Origin: Hygrophila difformis
Lineage: Eukaryota; Streptophyta; Magnoliopsida; Lamiales; Acanthaceae
Direction of reading: 5' to 3'
Assembly (NCBI GenBank): GCA_030278955.1
Contig: JAOANR010000006.1
Coordinates: forward strand, 31,957,383-32,021,382
Length of the DNA: 64,000 nucleotides
This document shows, one piece after another, positions 22,320-34,789 of the stretch (position 1 is the stretch's first letter; each line of letters begins with the position of its first letter). The position numbers and the translations under genes are program-made. A model generated the notes under the pieces. It saw nothing but the letters and a program-made list of their open reading frames with translations. It did not search any database and was not told the DNA's origin.

Positions 22320-24922
22320 TGTAACACCCCGGATTTGATCACCCAGCCCGGGGCGCTACCGCCACACATTTCTAAATAAGACGCGATCCAAATCGAGCTT
22401 ATCTAGAAAGATGCTAAGGCTAGTTGTACCAATTCTTTAAAATAATTTAAAACCATTCAATAAAGCCCGAATTTTAAATCAGAGTATGACATGCATAACA
22501 TAAATAAAGTAGTGCGGAAGTAAAACAAGGGCCAAACAAGCGACCAAAACCAAAGTCCAAAGTTCAAAGTCCAGTGCGGAAAGTAAAACTAAAAATAATG
22601 CGACAAGTCCTTTATTTGCGAAATCACATCCCATCGTGCAATTTCTTACTCTGCAAAATCTGTAAAAAAAAAATGAAGACAACGATTTTATCAGTACAAA
22701 AGGTACTGCGTAAGTTAATATATAGCATAATGAATTTTAGAGTTTTTAGAAGAGTGAATAAAAGATAGGAATTTAATTTTAAAATAAGCGAGTAAAAATA
22801 ATTCACGGAAATTCTTACACTTTGCCACACGAATAAATTACCAATGTTCATTTTAATCGAGGACACCAATAGGCCCTTGGAATTTACACCCACAAGGACT
22901 CCAATTCATAATAACGATTCTAGGGACGTACCCTTGGAATCAACCCACCTCTGGGACACGTACCCATGAGGGATGTGAAAGCAGTGACCCTATATAGACC
23001 GCTTCGGAGCCCTAGATAATCCATACGGATACACCTAGGAGTATAGACTCTTACAATCACGAAACCACAATATCATATGCGCCGTTTTGGCCACAAAAAG
23101 AGGGGGCGGCCCAACGAGCTCACGCCAAGTGCACTTACCCTCTAACACATTGGGCATCCCACTCGATCAAAACTTACAAAGTTTCAAAAACATACTTTTA
23201 ACACTTCACATTATCACACGTTTCCAAATTTCATACATTTCCAAAAATGAGAGCCATTCGACTCGTAGATCATCAAATTACGTAAAGTAAGATTTACCGA
23301 TAAAATTAGCTATACGGCAGTTTCAAAGATCACGTCTGGAAACATAGCAAAACATTTTCAAAAATTTTGAAATTTTTACAAGAGCTAGAACACACCCAAA
23401 TGAGCATTTTTCTTAGAAATAGGCTTCTTCAAAATCGGACTCTAAGTAACCTAAAAAAAATGATTTCAGAACCAACTTTTCCAAGGAGTTTAAATTCTAC
23501 TGTTCATTCGACCACAGTCCCTTTAAAAATCCATATCGATTTCGAACATGCTCCAACAATTATGAAATTTAACAGAGATGATCTAGACACATAATGGAAC
23601 AAATTTCATGAAGACATCAACCACTGAAATCGATCATAGAGAGGACTAAAATAGACAACAAGTTCGGATTCCTCAAGCACAACAAAACTGACAGCAAGTT
23701 TAAGACAAATACCAGATCCGATTTCGATGACCAAAACAAGTTCACAAATTATGAAAATTTACAGAGAGCATATTCAAGATGTTAGGAACATTTTTCATTT
23801 AGGAAGGATTTACAAAAAACAAGCGGATCTAAGTGAAAAACGCAGAACAACATAAACTATACGGATGAAAACCCTAGTCGACAGGTTTGGCAATGGACGG
23901 AAATCGAATAAGAACTCGATGGATTCTCCACCAAAACCCCTAAAAATTGAAATGCACAATACTAACTTACATTAAAAGAGATTGGTGTTGAATTCCTCCT
24001 TCTTGTTTGCTCCAAAATCGACCAACACTGTCTCAAGCTTCCACAGTCTACCGAATGAATCCTATTTTGGGGGTTGTAAGGAGAAAGTTTGATGTTAGGG
24101 CTTGAAATCCGACTCTAAGGACAAGGATTTGGATTAGAGACCTTACCGACTTTTAGAAGAAGGGATTAGATCACTTGATTCTTGACCAAAACTTCAGGAA
24201 GGGTGAAGAACAATCCACAACTCTCAAACTCTCCAAGATGAAATCTGAATTTCGGACTAATGAATGAATGGTAGTTTTGGGGCTGTTAAAGGCTTGAAAA
24301 TGGAGGGTTTAGAGTTCCAATGGGTACCATGAAGACCCTAGGTAAGTGGTAAGTGTTTAAGGTCAGTCAAATCTTGGATTTGAGGCTCACCAACCCCCCA
24401 TTAATCCCCTCATACCACCATGGTTCAAAGAATGCTTAATTTGTTCATGTATCCCTCTCATTTCAATTTTGTAGATGTTTAATACACCCAAAATCTATCC
24501 AAGAGAGTCCAAATACATCCCTAAGGATCTGATAACCGAAGTTGGGTCGATTGGAAATGTAAAATCTCAAAAATTGGAGCAACACCGCGTATGGCGTTTG
24601 AAACGCCACTTGCTGTCCGCCGGCGCGGGTTCCACGCTGCCACACGCCGCCGCCGCGCGGCCTCCTGCTGCGCGGGTTTTCCCCTTTTTTTTAATATTAT
24701 TATGATTTTTAATTTTAATTCGATAATATGAATTATAATATAATTTTAAAAATCATAATATGAATTATCCGAAATCGTTGGATAATCCGATAACTCTCTT
24801 CGAGTTGCTATCGTCCGAAAATATTTAATTCCACTCTCTCGGAATTATTTCGGTTTCGACAATTAAATCCGATTCTTAAATATTTGGATTTAATTTCCGA
24901 TGTCGATTTCTCGGGTATTACA
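22320..24922 (-). repeat. 3' LTR of the gypsy element
   Basis: 2603 bp on the plus-coordinate left side; clearly diverged from its partner by scattered substitutions and small indels. Contains a GC-rich patch near 24620-24665. Confidence 0.88.
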
Positions 24923-24960
24923 GTCTACCCTCCTTAGAAATCAACTTCGTCCTCGAAGTT
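24923..24960 (-). promoter_or_regulatory. Polypurine tract and adjacent hairpin
   Basis: On the minus strand AAGGAGGGTAGAC abuts the LTR. An inverted repeat AACTTCG-AGGA-CGAAGTT (24943-24960) lies just before it. The same hairpin-plus-tract pair sits at 54102-54138 in the other LTR element. Confidence 0.75.
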
Positions 24961-25062
24961 GGGTCATACTTCGGAAAAATAAAAGATGCAGATAATTGGC
25001 ACGTAGAAATTATTGAGGCTTGCAAATTTAAATTCTTACCTCGGTGCGTGACGACTTTGTGC

Positions 25063-25088
25063 GGGGTGTCACATCCTCTCCCCCTTAG
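25063..25088 (-). other. Relic polypurine tract and old LTR start
   Basis: Minus strand: CTAAGGGGGAGAGGATGTGA then CACCCC, soon after the pol stop codon and about 140 bp before the functional tract. It looks like the junction of a polypurine tract with an LTR starting TGTGACACCCC. Confidence 0.5.
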
Positions 25089-25096
25089 GACTGCAG

Positions 25097-25609
25097 TTAT
25101 GCCCCCATAACTGCTCCTGAGTCGCTTCGGAAAAGGTTGGGATATCTCTGCTTCATATCCGCTTCCAATTCCCACGTCGCTTCCTCGGTACCATGATTGG
25201 ACCATAGAATCTTCACCATTCTCACGGTCTTGTTCCTTGTGACCCTTTCTTTGATATCGAGTATCTCGATCGGATACTCCTCATATGTCAGATCGTCATT
25301 CAGTTCGATCACATCGGGTTGTAAGATGTGAGTTGGTTCGTGCACATATTTCTTCAATTGAGAAACGTGGAACACGTTGTGCACACGTGATAATTCCGGT
25401 GGAAGAGTCAAACGGTATGCCAAGGTACCCACACGGTCTAGAATCTCGTATGGACCGATATAGCGAGGACTCAACTTTCCTCGTTTGCCAAATCGCATCA
25501 CCCCCTTCATTGGTGAAACCTTTAGCATAACTTTGTCGCCCACTTGGAATTCCAACTCTTGTCGTCTCGTGTCGGCATAACTCTTTTGCCTGTCTTGTGC
25601 GACCTTCAT
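25097..25609 (-). pseudogene. gypsy integrase C-terminus and chromodomain
   Basis: 170-codon open segment: DRQKSYADTRRQELEF, FGKRGKLSPRYIGPYEIL (the GPY/F module), HNVFHVSQLKKYV, then the chromodomain part EEYPIEILDIKERV, VKILWSNHGTEEATWE, ending VMGA. In chromoviruses the chromodomain steers integration to heterochromatin. It is separated from the upstream integrase core by a stop at 25616-25618. Confidence 0.85.
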
Positions 25610-25615
25610 CTTTTG

Positions 25616-26566
25616 TTAAATGACCTTGATTTGCTTGCTCATGTCTTCAACAAGCTGAGGTCCAACAACCACAGAGTTATCATCCTTTGCCCGGCACAAC
25701 GGACTGCGGCACTTACGTTCGTAGAGAGCTTCGAACGGTGACATGCCAATGCTAGCATGGTAACTGTTGTTATACGAGAATTCAATTAGTGGTAAGTGGT
25801 TTTCCCAACTTCCCTTGAATTCAAGTACACACGCTCTAAGCATGTCTTCGCGCGTCAGAATTGTTCGCTCAGTTTGACCATCAGTCATCGGATGAAAAGC
25901 CGTGCTCATCTTGATTTGGGTTCCCAAGGCTTCTTGCAGTTTGGTCCAGAAATTCGAGACAAATCTGCTATCTCGATCCGGGATGATGTCGTGTGGCACT
26001 CCATGCCTTCTCATCACATTCTCGATGTACGCCTTGGCTAGTTGATCCATCAACCAATTGTCTTTCATTGGTATAAAGATGGCGGTCTTCGTTAACCGAT
26101 CAACTATTACCCAAATTTTGTTCATGCCTCAAGGAGATCTTGGTAATCCTGAGACGAAGTCCATGGAGATGTTGTCCCACTTCTTACTTGGGATCTCCAA
26201 TGGCTTCATCAATCCCAATGGCTTTTGCCGTACTGCCGTCACCTTCTGGCAAGTTAGGCACTTAGCCACAAAATCAGCAACATCTTGTTTCATTTGCGGC
26301 CACCAATAAATTTTCTTCAGATCCTTATACAACTTATCACCTCCTGGGTGCACTGAATAAGGTGTACTGTGACCTTCTTCCATCAACTTCCGCTTCAAGT
26401 TCTTGCATTTGTGAGGAACGCACCATCTCCCTTTAAAGCGGATACTTCCGTCTTCGTGAATTCTGAACCCTACCGCTTTACCTTCACCAATTTTTCTCCT
26501 AGATTCTCTGAGGGTTCTCATCATCGGGTTGAGATGTTCGAATCTCATCGAACACGGAAGGCTCAA
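25616..26566 (-). pseudogene. gypsy integrase: zinc-binding domain and catalytic core
   Basis: Two open segments, 26129-26566 and 25616-26125, separated by a stop. The first holds the HHCC zinc domain (GHSTPYSVHPGGDKLYKDL, CLTCQ). The second holds the DDE core with DRLTKTAIF, DRDSRFVSNFW and DGQTERTI. Residues of the catalytic triad are present but the frame is broken. Confidence 0.85.
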
Positions 26567-27111
26567 TTGCTAGGGCATTCACCATTTCTACCACGGTTCC
26601 ATAATGGAGTAGTTCAGTTTCCAACTTCGCCAAGTCCATATATAGCTCCGAAGGTAAAATAAGGGTGTTTGCCGTATGCCTCGTCTTACGACTTAATGCA
26701 TCTGCCACGAAGTTCGCCTTGCCCTCATGGTAGGCTATGTCCAAGTCATAGTCCTTGATCAGCTCGAGCCATCTCCTCTGCCTCATATTTAACTCTTTCT
26801 GAGTAAATATATAAACTTGAGGCTTTTATGGTCCGTGAACATCCGACATGTTCGTCCATATAAGCAGTGTCGCCAAATTCTGAGTGCGAACACCACAGCA
26901 GCCAATTCCAGATCATGTGTCGGATAGTTCTCCTCGTGCGGTTTAAGTTAGCGCGATGCGTAAGCAATAACCTTTTGATTTTGCATAAGCACGCAACCCA
27001 GACCTTGTTTTGAGGCGTGGCTGTACACTTCAAAATCTTTCGTTTCTGACGGCAGTGCCAAGACCGGTGCTGTTGTGAGTCTCTTCTTGAGTTCTTGGAA
27101 CGACGTCTCAC
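26499..27111 (-). pseudogene. gypsy RNase H domain
   Basis: A stop codon at about 26945 interrupts the junction after IAYASR. Downstream the plus-coordinate decreasing sequence reads [22 protein letters not shown], then [17 protein letters not shown] and [13 protein letters not shown]. This is the pol-encoded RNase H and tether that remove RNA from the RNA/DNA hybrid. Confidence 0.8.
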
Positions 27112-27797
27112 AATCAGTTGTCCATTCGAACTTTAACCCTTTCTTCAGCAGTTGGGTCACTGGTCTTGCAATCTTCGAAAAATCTTTTACAAACCTTCTA
27201 TAGTATCTGGCTAGTCCAAGAAAGCTTCGTATCTCTGTCTGACTAGTTGGCGCTGGCCAATCAGTCACTGCAGATATCTTTGCCGGGTCGACCGACACTC
27301 CTTTAGCCGATACTATATGTCCCAAAAACGCAACTTCCTTCATCCAAAACTCACACTTTGACAGCTTCGCGTATAACTGGTTCTTTCTCAAAGTTTGAAG
27401 CACTTGATGAAGATGTCTTGTATGCTCCTCCTCATCCCTTGAGTAGACTAGAATATCATCGATAAATACGACGACACAAGAGTCTAGCAATTCTCGGAAC
27501 ACACTATTCATGAGGTTCATGAATACCGCGGGAGCATTCGTGACCAAAGGACATTACAGTGAATTCGTAGTGCCCATATCTCGTGCGAAAAGCTGTCTTC
27601 GGTATGTCCTTCTCGGCGATACGCAGCTGATGGTATCCCGATCTCATGTCAACCTTTGAAAACACCGACGCTCCTTTCAGCTGATCGAAGAGATCTTCGA
27701 TTCTAGGCAGCGGGTATTTGTTTTTAATCGTCACTTGATTAAGACCTCTGTAGTCAATGCATAATCGGAGTCCGCCGTCCTTCTTTTTCACGAACAA
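26948..27797 (-). pseudogene. gypsy reverse transcriptase
   Basis: Two frames: 27504-27797 has [33 protein letters not shown] and [15 protein letters not shown]. After a frameshift near 27545, 26948-27547 has the catalytic [10 protein letters not shown] and the thumb segments [14 protein letters not shown] and [15 protein letters not shown]. The catalytic IDD is intact, so the damage is frameshift and nonsense only. Confidence 0.88.
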
Positions 27798-27833
27798 GAC
27801 TGGTGCTCCCCATGGTGATGTGCTCGATCGAAT

Positions 27834-28390
27834 TTAACCCTTCGATAACAACTCCTTGAGTTGTTTCTTCAGCTCCTTCATTTCAGCAGGGGCCATACGA
27901 TATGATGCCTTCGATACTGGTTCGATTCCGGGTACCAAATCGATTGTGAACTCGACTTCATGCTCAGGTGGCATTCCTGGGATATCTTCAGGAAAGACGT
28001 CAGGGTATTCGTTCACAACTGGGATTTGGTTGATCTTGCTTCCTTCGTCTTCCAGGTTATGCACGTAGCATGCGTACAGCTGATATCCCTTGTGCATGAG
28101 ACTGCAAAACTTCATAGCATTTACCACCTTGGCACTCTTCTTTTGAGGCTGCATGTAGTAGATGACCTTCTTCCCTCGACTCTTTGCCAAAGAGATCTTC
28201 TGCTTTTGGCACTCTATGAAAGTCTTGTATTGAGTCAGCCAGTCCATTCCCAGAATGATATCGAAATCCTTAAGGTCAAATTCTATGAGATTCGCGAAGA
28301 ATTCGGTGTTCTTAATTACTATCGGGATTCCGTCGTATCGTTTGGAGCACGATACTACTTTACCCGATGGTAATTGAATTCCTAAGTTAA
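27834..28390 (-). pseudogene. gypsy aspartic protease remnant and RT linker
   Basis: INLGIQLPSGKVV, FDIILGMDWL (the protease C-terminal hydrophobic-LG motif) and the linker EYPDVFPEDIPGMPPEHEVE are readable; the catalytic DT/SG part upstream is absent. It ends with KELLSKG and a TAA where the family continues into RT. gag and the protease N-terminus are deleted between here and 28591. Confidence 0.75.
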
Positions 28391-28590
28391 TGTTATTCGG
28401 CGCAGGTAGATCTAAGGGAGGTTAGTAGTCAAGTTAGGTAGTGGTTAGAATATGAGCTCATCAGCTCTAAGTAGAAGAGGACACTGATAGGAAAAATAAA
28501 TACTGCAGACTTTCATAAAAGATTGCTAATACATAGGCATGAATTACTACAGAAGATGTGGTTGGATAAACAGAAATAAAATGGGTCAAT

Positions 28591-29054
28591 CTACTCCATA
28601 GGACCAGGTGAGTCAAGCAGCCAGCTACCCACTTTCATTTCTTCATCACTGTCAAGACACGTTGGAGGGTCCTCCTCCACTTCCTCATTTGTGATAACAG
28701 AGTTCTCGTCCTCAACATTGGCCGGTAATTGAGGGTCTTCCTCCTCCACATCCCTAAGTGGAGTAGGGGCTAGGATATCGTCAATCATACCAATCGTTAT
28801 CAAATCTATAATTTGAATTCTCCATGCAACATGTGGACATGATGACGAAGGTCATCAAACTCAGACTCTATAGTGGTCTGGCGACCAATAGTCTCATTAG
28901 TTTTTAAGGTCAATTTCTCAATCTTTTCTTCCAAGGACTTAATACAATTCCTGTCGTTTTCGGCATCCCTACGAATGTGACGCAGCTCGTGCGTAATATC
29001 GGACATGGAACACAGTAAGCGCAGGATAGAGTCTTGCAACCTCGGATCGTCCAT
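28591..29054 (-). pseudogene. Coiled-coil leader ORF upstream of pol
   Basis: Starts at ATG 29054, 240 bp after the primer site. 82 codons rich in heptad-like Leu/Ile/Glu/Lys (SLEEKIEKLTLKTNETI), stop at 28806, then a frameshifted acidic tail ending in DSDEEMKVGSWLLDSPGPME at 28591. It has the same position and layout (helix, coiled coil, acidic tail) as the intact leader ORF at 50010-50537. Not a recognised Gag domain; function unknown. Confidence 0.5.
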
Positions 29055-29298
29055 CTAATCATACAAGTTTTACATTAAGGGATTTGGCACATTATAAATT
29101 TTTTTTATTAATGCACATGCTTTCCCCCCGAAAAGTAATATTAATTTTAAGACTTGTCGAATTTTTCGAGATATACTTTTCCATGGGTTTTAAAATAAAA
29201 TTTCGTGTCCATGGAAATAATATTTAAAATGCTTAAAAATAATATTAAATAAGTTGGGCCTCTATAGGGGGCCGAAAATAATAGCTTTAAAAATCTTC

Positions 29299-29312
29299 GG
29301 GCTCTGATACCA
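29299..29312 (-). promoter_or_regulatory. Primer-binding site (initiator tRNA-Met)
   Basis: Minus strand TGGTATCAGAGC three bases inside the right LTR, the standard complement of the tRNA-Met 3' end. Confidence 0.9.
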
Positions 29313-29315
29313 CTT

Positions 29316-31872
29316 TGTAACACCCCGAATTTGATCACACAGGCCGGGGCGCTACCGCCACACCTTTCTAAATAAGACGCGATCCAAATCGAGCTAATCT
29401 AGAAAGATGCTAAGGCTAGTTGTACCAATTCTTTAAAATAATTTAAAACCATTCAATAAAGCCCGAATTTTAAATCAATGCATAACATAAATAAAGTAGT
29501 GCGGAAGTAAAACAAGGGCTAAACAAGCGGCCAAAACCAAAGTCCAAAGTTCAAAGTCCAGTGCGGAAAGTAAAACTAAAAATAATGCGACAAGTCCTTT
29601 ATTTGCGAAATCCCATCCCATCGTGCAATTTCTTACTTTGCGAAATCTGTAAAAAAAAATGAAGACAACGATTTTTTCAGTACAAAAGGTACTGCGTAAG
29701 TTAATATATAGCATAATGAATTTTAGAGTTTTTAGAAGAGTGAATAAAGGATAGGAATTTAATTTTAAAACAAGCGAGTAAAAATAATTCACGGAAATTC
29801 TTACACTTTTCCACACGAATAAATTACCAATGTTCATTTTGATCGAGGACACCAATATACCCTTGGTATTTACACCCACAAGGACTCCAATTCATAATAA
29901 CGATTCTAGGGACGTACCCTTGGAATCAACCCACCTCTGGGACTCGTACCCACGAGGGATGTGAAAGCAGTGACCCTATACAGACCGCTCTGGAGCCCTA
30001 GATAACCCATACGGATACATTAAGGAGTATAGACTCTTACAATCAAGAAACCACAATATCATATGCGCCGTTTTGGCCACAAAAAGAGGGGCCGGCCCAA
30101 CGAGCTCACGCCAAGTGCACTTACCCTCTAACACATTGGGCATCCCACTCGATCAAAACTTACAAAGTATCAAAAATACACTTTTAATACTTCACATTAT
30201 TACACGTTTCCAGATTTCATACATTTCCAGAAATGAGAGCCATTCGACTCGTAGATCATCAAATTACGTAAAGTAATATTTACCGATAAAATTAGCTATA
30301 CGGCAGTTTCAAAGATCACGTCTGGAAACATAGCAAAACATTGTCAAAAATTTTGAAATTTTTACAGGAGCTAGAACACACCCAAATGAGCATTTTTCTT
30401 AGAAATAGGCTTCTTCAAAATCGGACTCTAAGTAACCTAAAAAAAAAATTCAGAACCAACTTTTCTAAGGAGTTTAAATTCTTCTGTTCATTCGACCACA
30501 GTCCCTTTAAAAATCCATATCAATTTCGAACATGCTCCAAAAATTATGAAATTTTACAGAGATGATGTAGAAACATAATAAAACAAATTTTATGAAGACA
30601 TGAACCACTGAAATCGATGATAGAGAGGACTAAAATAGACAACAAGTTCGGATTCCTCAAGCACAACAAAACTGACAGCAAGTTTAAGCCAAATACTAGA
30701 TCCGATTTCGATGACCAAAACAAGTTCAAAAATTTTGAAAATTTACAGAGAGCATATTCAAGATGTTAGAAACATTTTTCATTTTGGAAGAATTTTCCAA
30801 AAACAAGCGGATCTAAGTGAAAAATGCAGAACAACATAAACTATACGGATGAAAACCCTAGTCGACAGGTTTGGCAATGGATATAAATCGAATAAGAACT
30901 CGATGGATTCTCCACTAAAACCCCTAAGAATTGAAATGCACAATACTAACTTACATTACAAGAGATTGGTGTCGAATTCCTCCTTCTTGTTTGCTCCAAA
31001 ATCGACCAACACAGTCTCACGCTTCCACAGTCTACCAAATGAATCCTATTTTGGGGGTTGTAAGGAGAAAGTTTGATGTTAGGGCTTGAAATCCGACTCT
31101 AAGGACAAGGATTTGGATTAGAGACTTTACCAACTTGTAGAAGAAGGGATTAGATCACTTGATTCTCGACCAAAACTTCTGGAAGGGTGAAGAACAATCC
31201 ACAACTCTCAAACTCTCCAAGATGAAATCTGAATTTCAGACTAGTGAATGAAGCGTAGTTTTGGGGCTGTTAAAGGCTTGTTAATGGAGGGTTTAGAGTT
31301 CCAATGGGTACCATGAAGACCCTAGGTAAGTGGTAAGTGTTTAAGGTCACTCAAATCTCGGATTTGAGGCTCACCAACCCCATTAATCCCCTCATACTAC
31401 CATGGTTCAAAGAATGCTTACTTTGTTCATGTATCCCTCTCATTTCAATTTTGTAGATGTTTAATACACCCAAAACCTATCCAAGAGAGTCCAAATACAT
31501 CCCTAAGGATCTGATAACCGAAGTTGGCTCGATTGGAAATGTAAAATCTCGAAAATTGGAGCAACACCACGTATGGCGTTTGAAACGCCACTTGCTGTCC
31601 GCCGGCGCGGGCTCCACGCGGCCACGCGCCGCCGCCGCGCGACCTCCTGCTGCACGGGTTTTCCCTTTTTTTTAATATTATTATGATTTTTAATTTTAAA
31701 AATCATAATATTAATTATCCGAAATCATTGGATAATCCGATAACTCTCTTCGAGTTGCTATCGTCAAAAAATATTTAATTCCGCTCTTTCAGAATTATTT
31801 CGGCTTTGACAATTAAATCCGATTATTAAATATTTGGATTTAATTTCCGATGTCGATTTCTCGGGTACTACA
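29316..31872 (-). repeat. 5' LTR of the gypsy element
   Basis: 2557 bp, aligned along its length with 22320-24922 but with many substitutions and gaps, so the insertion is old relative to the element at 47057. Confidence 0.88.
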
Positions 31873-31877
31873 CATAG

Positions 31878-32280
31878 CTTTGAAATTGAAGAGTCAAGCA
31901 CTGCCGTCCACCGTGCCCAGTGGAGCTTCCGCATCCACCGCTGTGTTATTTATTTTGGTATGGAATTTTGGGATGTTGAATTTGTTTAAATTTTTCCCCA
32001 ATTTTTGGCAGATCCATAGCACAAGAAAGCACGGGATTCTTCTTGACGCAGTTCATGTCTTGACAGATTTAAATCTCTCAATCAAGAAAGCATACATTTG
32101 CTCCAATGGCCGGTAAGAATTTCACCAATTTTGTCTGAATCGATGCTCTGTGACCATTTAATTTCCATGTAAGGAGGAATACTTTTGCAATATCTCGCAT
32201 TTCGTTTTCTTCAATCTTTTAGTTCATGTGACTGATTCTAAAATTCGGTTGAATACCCCATTTGAGGCCAAGGTACCATC
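31878..32280 (+). pseudogene. ACT-domain (ACR-like) gene fragment, 5' end cut by gypsy
   Basis: After an intron-like stretch ending TTTTTGGCAG, an exon at about 32012-32111 encodes STRKHGILLDAVHVLTDL and LSIKKAYICSNG, ending before GTAAGAA. This matches the first ACT-domain repeat of plant ACR proteins, putative amino-acid-sensing ACT-repeat proteins. A second piece at 32223-32271 reads FHVTDSK after acceptor TTTTAG but lacks the usual residues before it. Nothing of the later ACT repeats is recognised. Probably a gene fragment or degraded gene rather than a working locus. Confidence 0.55.
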
Positions 32281-34670
32281 CATTTCTTTGTTCCGTATTT
32301 AATTTCTTGCTCTATTGATTAATGCAATCTGATAATTTGATTTCAGCTTGCCAGGATATTGCCACTTAATTTATGACCTATGTTTCTCCAGAAAGTTGTT
32401 TTTAGAGAATCATACCAGTCGTGTATAAATCTATAATATGTTTTCACTTGAGTGACCTAAAAGCATGCCAGCAACATGTCTTATCTCCATTTGGCATTTA
32501 TGTTGGTTTTGAATGTTTCCCACTGTTTTTGATAAAAGAAAAGTGAATGAAGATGAACAAAGAACGGTGAATGAAAACTCATTAGAAAGCAATATAAATG
32601 AAATTCTTTTGCACAAAGCTGCTGAAGTAGAAATCATTTATTTTAAGATTCAATTGATCCACTTAAAAAATACAGAGGTATTGTTATTATATAATTTTTT
32701 GTACCCATGTGGAAATATTTATTGTCATTTGTTTGGCCATAAGTTTTTTCCCTCAATTTATCCCAACATGAACTTTGAAACTCACTTTATTGGGGCTTTT
32801 TTCCTATGCAGACAATTTTCTTTTGAAGCAATTGTTCACTTTGTTCGAGCTTTTTTGATCAAATTTTTTTTGTTGAATCATACTAGCCTTTGTTTCAGTG
32901 GAATTCACATCATATGATGTCTTTTCAAGGTAACTGGAACAGTGGATTATTGTTTGTTTGTATGTATTGGATTGGATTGAATTGAACTGTATCATTAGTT
33001 TTGATTTTGTATGAATGGATTTTATTTGGCTTTTGATTTTTAAATGCATAGTCTTTGCCCAAATTTTCGAATCTAGATTGATCGATTTTAAAAAAAAAAG
33101 AAAAAAAGAAAATGGTATGGGCTCACCAATTATTTTTCCTTGGGTTTTTTGGATGCAGTTTTTTCACTGCAAACATGGAAAGGGTTCTCTTCAAAATTGT
33201 GTAAGTCATCCTTGATCTTTGTTAGCTGCTTATTTAAAAGATTATTAGGTGCTCATTTTTATAGTATCATTAAGCGTTTTATTTCCTTGATTTGATGCAT
33301 TTGTCACATTTGGTTCTATCTTTATTATGTTTCTTTATTTATTGTTATATATGGTGCCAAGAAGTGGCTGAGTTGAGACATAATCCAGCAAGATGCCTAA
33401 GTTTATAACTCCCAAGTTCATATGAACATTAGATTTAATTATTTCTTTTAGATCTTAATGGAGCTTCAATAATGAAGATTATACAATTGCAACCCTGACT
33501 TCGAGTTGGATCCTTTCATATGAACTCTTCATATTTCGGTACCAATGTTGGTTTACAGTGTGTTTGTTGAATGTATGATTGATGATAAATATTCTAAAAC
33601 CTAATTTAACTCATATTGACTGCCAAAATTTGGCCACATTTTTTTTCATGTTTCAAATAAAAACACATTTGAAACAAGATGTGAAGTTTCTGAATAAACA
33701 CATGCAAATTAGAATTGTGCATCTTCAAAGATCGACACAGTCCTTAATCCATCCACCAGATAACTCTTATATCACGCCAATCCAAAGTAAATTGATCTTG
33801 AAACATTTTGTTAATTTGTCATGCCATTTTCGTTTTGATCGTGCTATTGTTCTCATATTCTTGCCCATTGGGCGGAGGTAATACTAGTACTACTTACCAA
33901 TATTCTAAAAAGTTAAAAAAAATTGATACAGCCGAAGCCAGAAAATAATCTAAAACGTCAAATTGAAGGTCATCCCATTGTCTAATGCATTTTCGAAATT
34001 ATTATAAAGAAGCCCTTTGTCTAACGCATTTTCAAAATTATTATATTTTCGACAATTTATACTTGGATTCAAAAATGGGGTGAAGTTTTCCTTTATAATT
34101 TATGTGTTATGGACTCGCACTATCTTTTTTCTGACACTAAAAAAAGGTAAATTATTTTATATATATATACATGTATAGAAGATATATCCATCAATGAGGT
34201 CTCATAAAACGGGGGGGGGGGGGGGGGGACAAATTCCTGTCATGGATCAACGTAATATTTGCAATCATTTGAGTAGGATCAATACAAGTTCGATTGACAT
34301 AAGAAAGAATAACAAAAGAATAATGGCATATTATATGTTTTGAAGAGGAGAGCAACCACTATATGATTTGAGCAGGATGGAGTGCATTACTCAAGCTCCC
34401 TCAATACTCAATAGTGATTTGATGTTGTCCAAAATGAGAGCAAGCCCCAAAACTAAAGTCATAATATCAAGGGATCTCATTCTTAAAAAGAATATTTTGA
34501 ACCCATTATTATAGCATCATGGTCGCGAAAATAACTAAAATGATAAGAGTTATGTCCCATTCCTAAGAACTAAGCGACCTCTAGATAATACGAAATAATA
34601 TGCCTCCTATTAAATTTACATAAATACTAAAATAAATTTTTATAAATAGAAAATTTGGCCGACAATTGCG
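32281..34670. other. AT-rich non-coding, possible intron debris
   Basis: Several short splice-site-like stretches but no recognised exon. A 38-bp imperfect direct repeat (TTGTCTAATGCATTTTCGAA and TTGTCTAACGCATTTTCAAA) lies at about 33978-34047. Confidence 0.4.
34211..34228 (+). repeat. Poly(G) tract
   Basis: Eighteen consecutive G residues in AT-rich DNA; possible quadruplex-forming or assembly-sensitive site. Confidence 0.85.
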
Positions 34671-34789
34671 AGGAGGATGGACAACAAAAGTATTAAGAGG
34701 AGATTGGACAACAAAAGTATTAGCTTTGTTTTTTCTATAATTCTTCACTCAACCACACAATTGTGGTTGTGGTTGCACATGGAGATTGG

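Larger units (their letters stand above)
22320..31872 (-). mobile_element. Ty3/gypsy chromovirus, complete structure, degenerate coding
   Basis: LTRs at 22320-24922 and 29316-31872 begin TGTAACACCCC and end with TTACA or CTACA. The 5-bp duplication CATAG flanks the element (22315-22319, 31873-31877). Read on the minus strand, the primer site TGGTATCAGAGC (initiator tRNA-Met) adjoins the right LTR and the polypurine tract AAGGAGGGTAGAC adjoins the left LTR. pol order is PR, RT, RNase H, integrase, so Ty3/gypsy; the post-integrase chromodomain makes it a chromovirus, probably Tekay/Del-like given the long LTRs. gag is missing. Confidence 0.92.
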
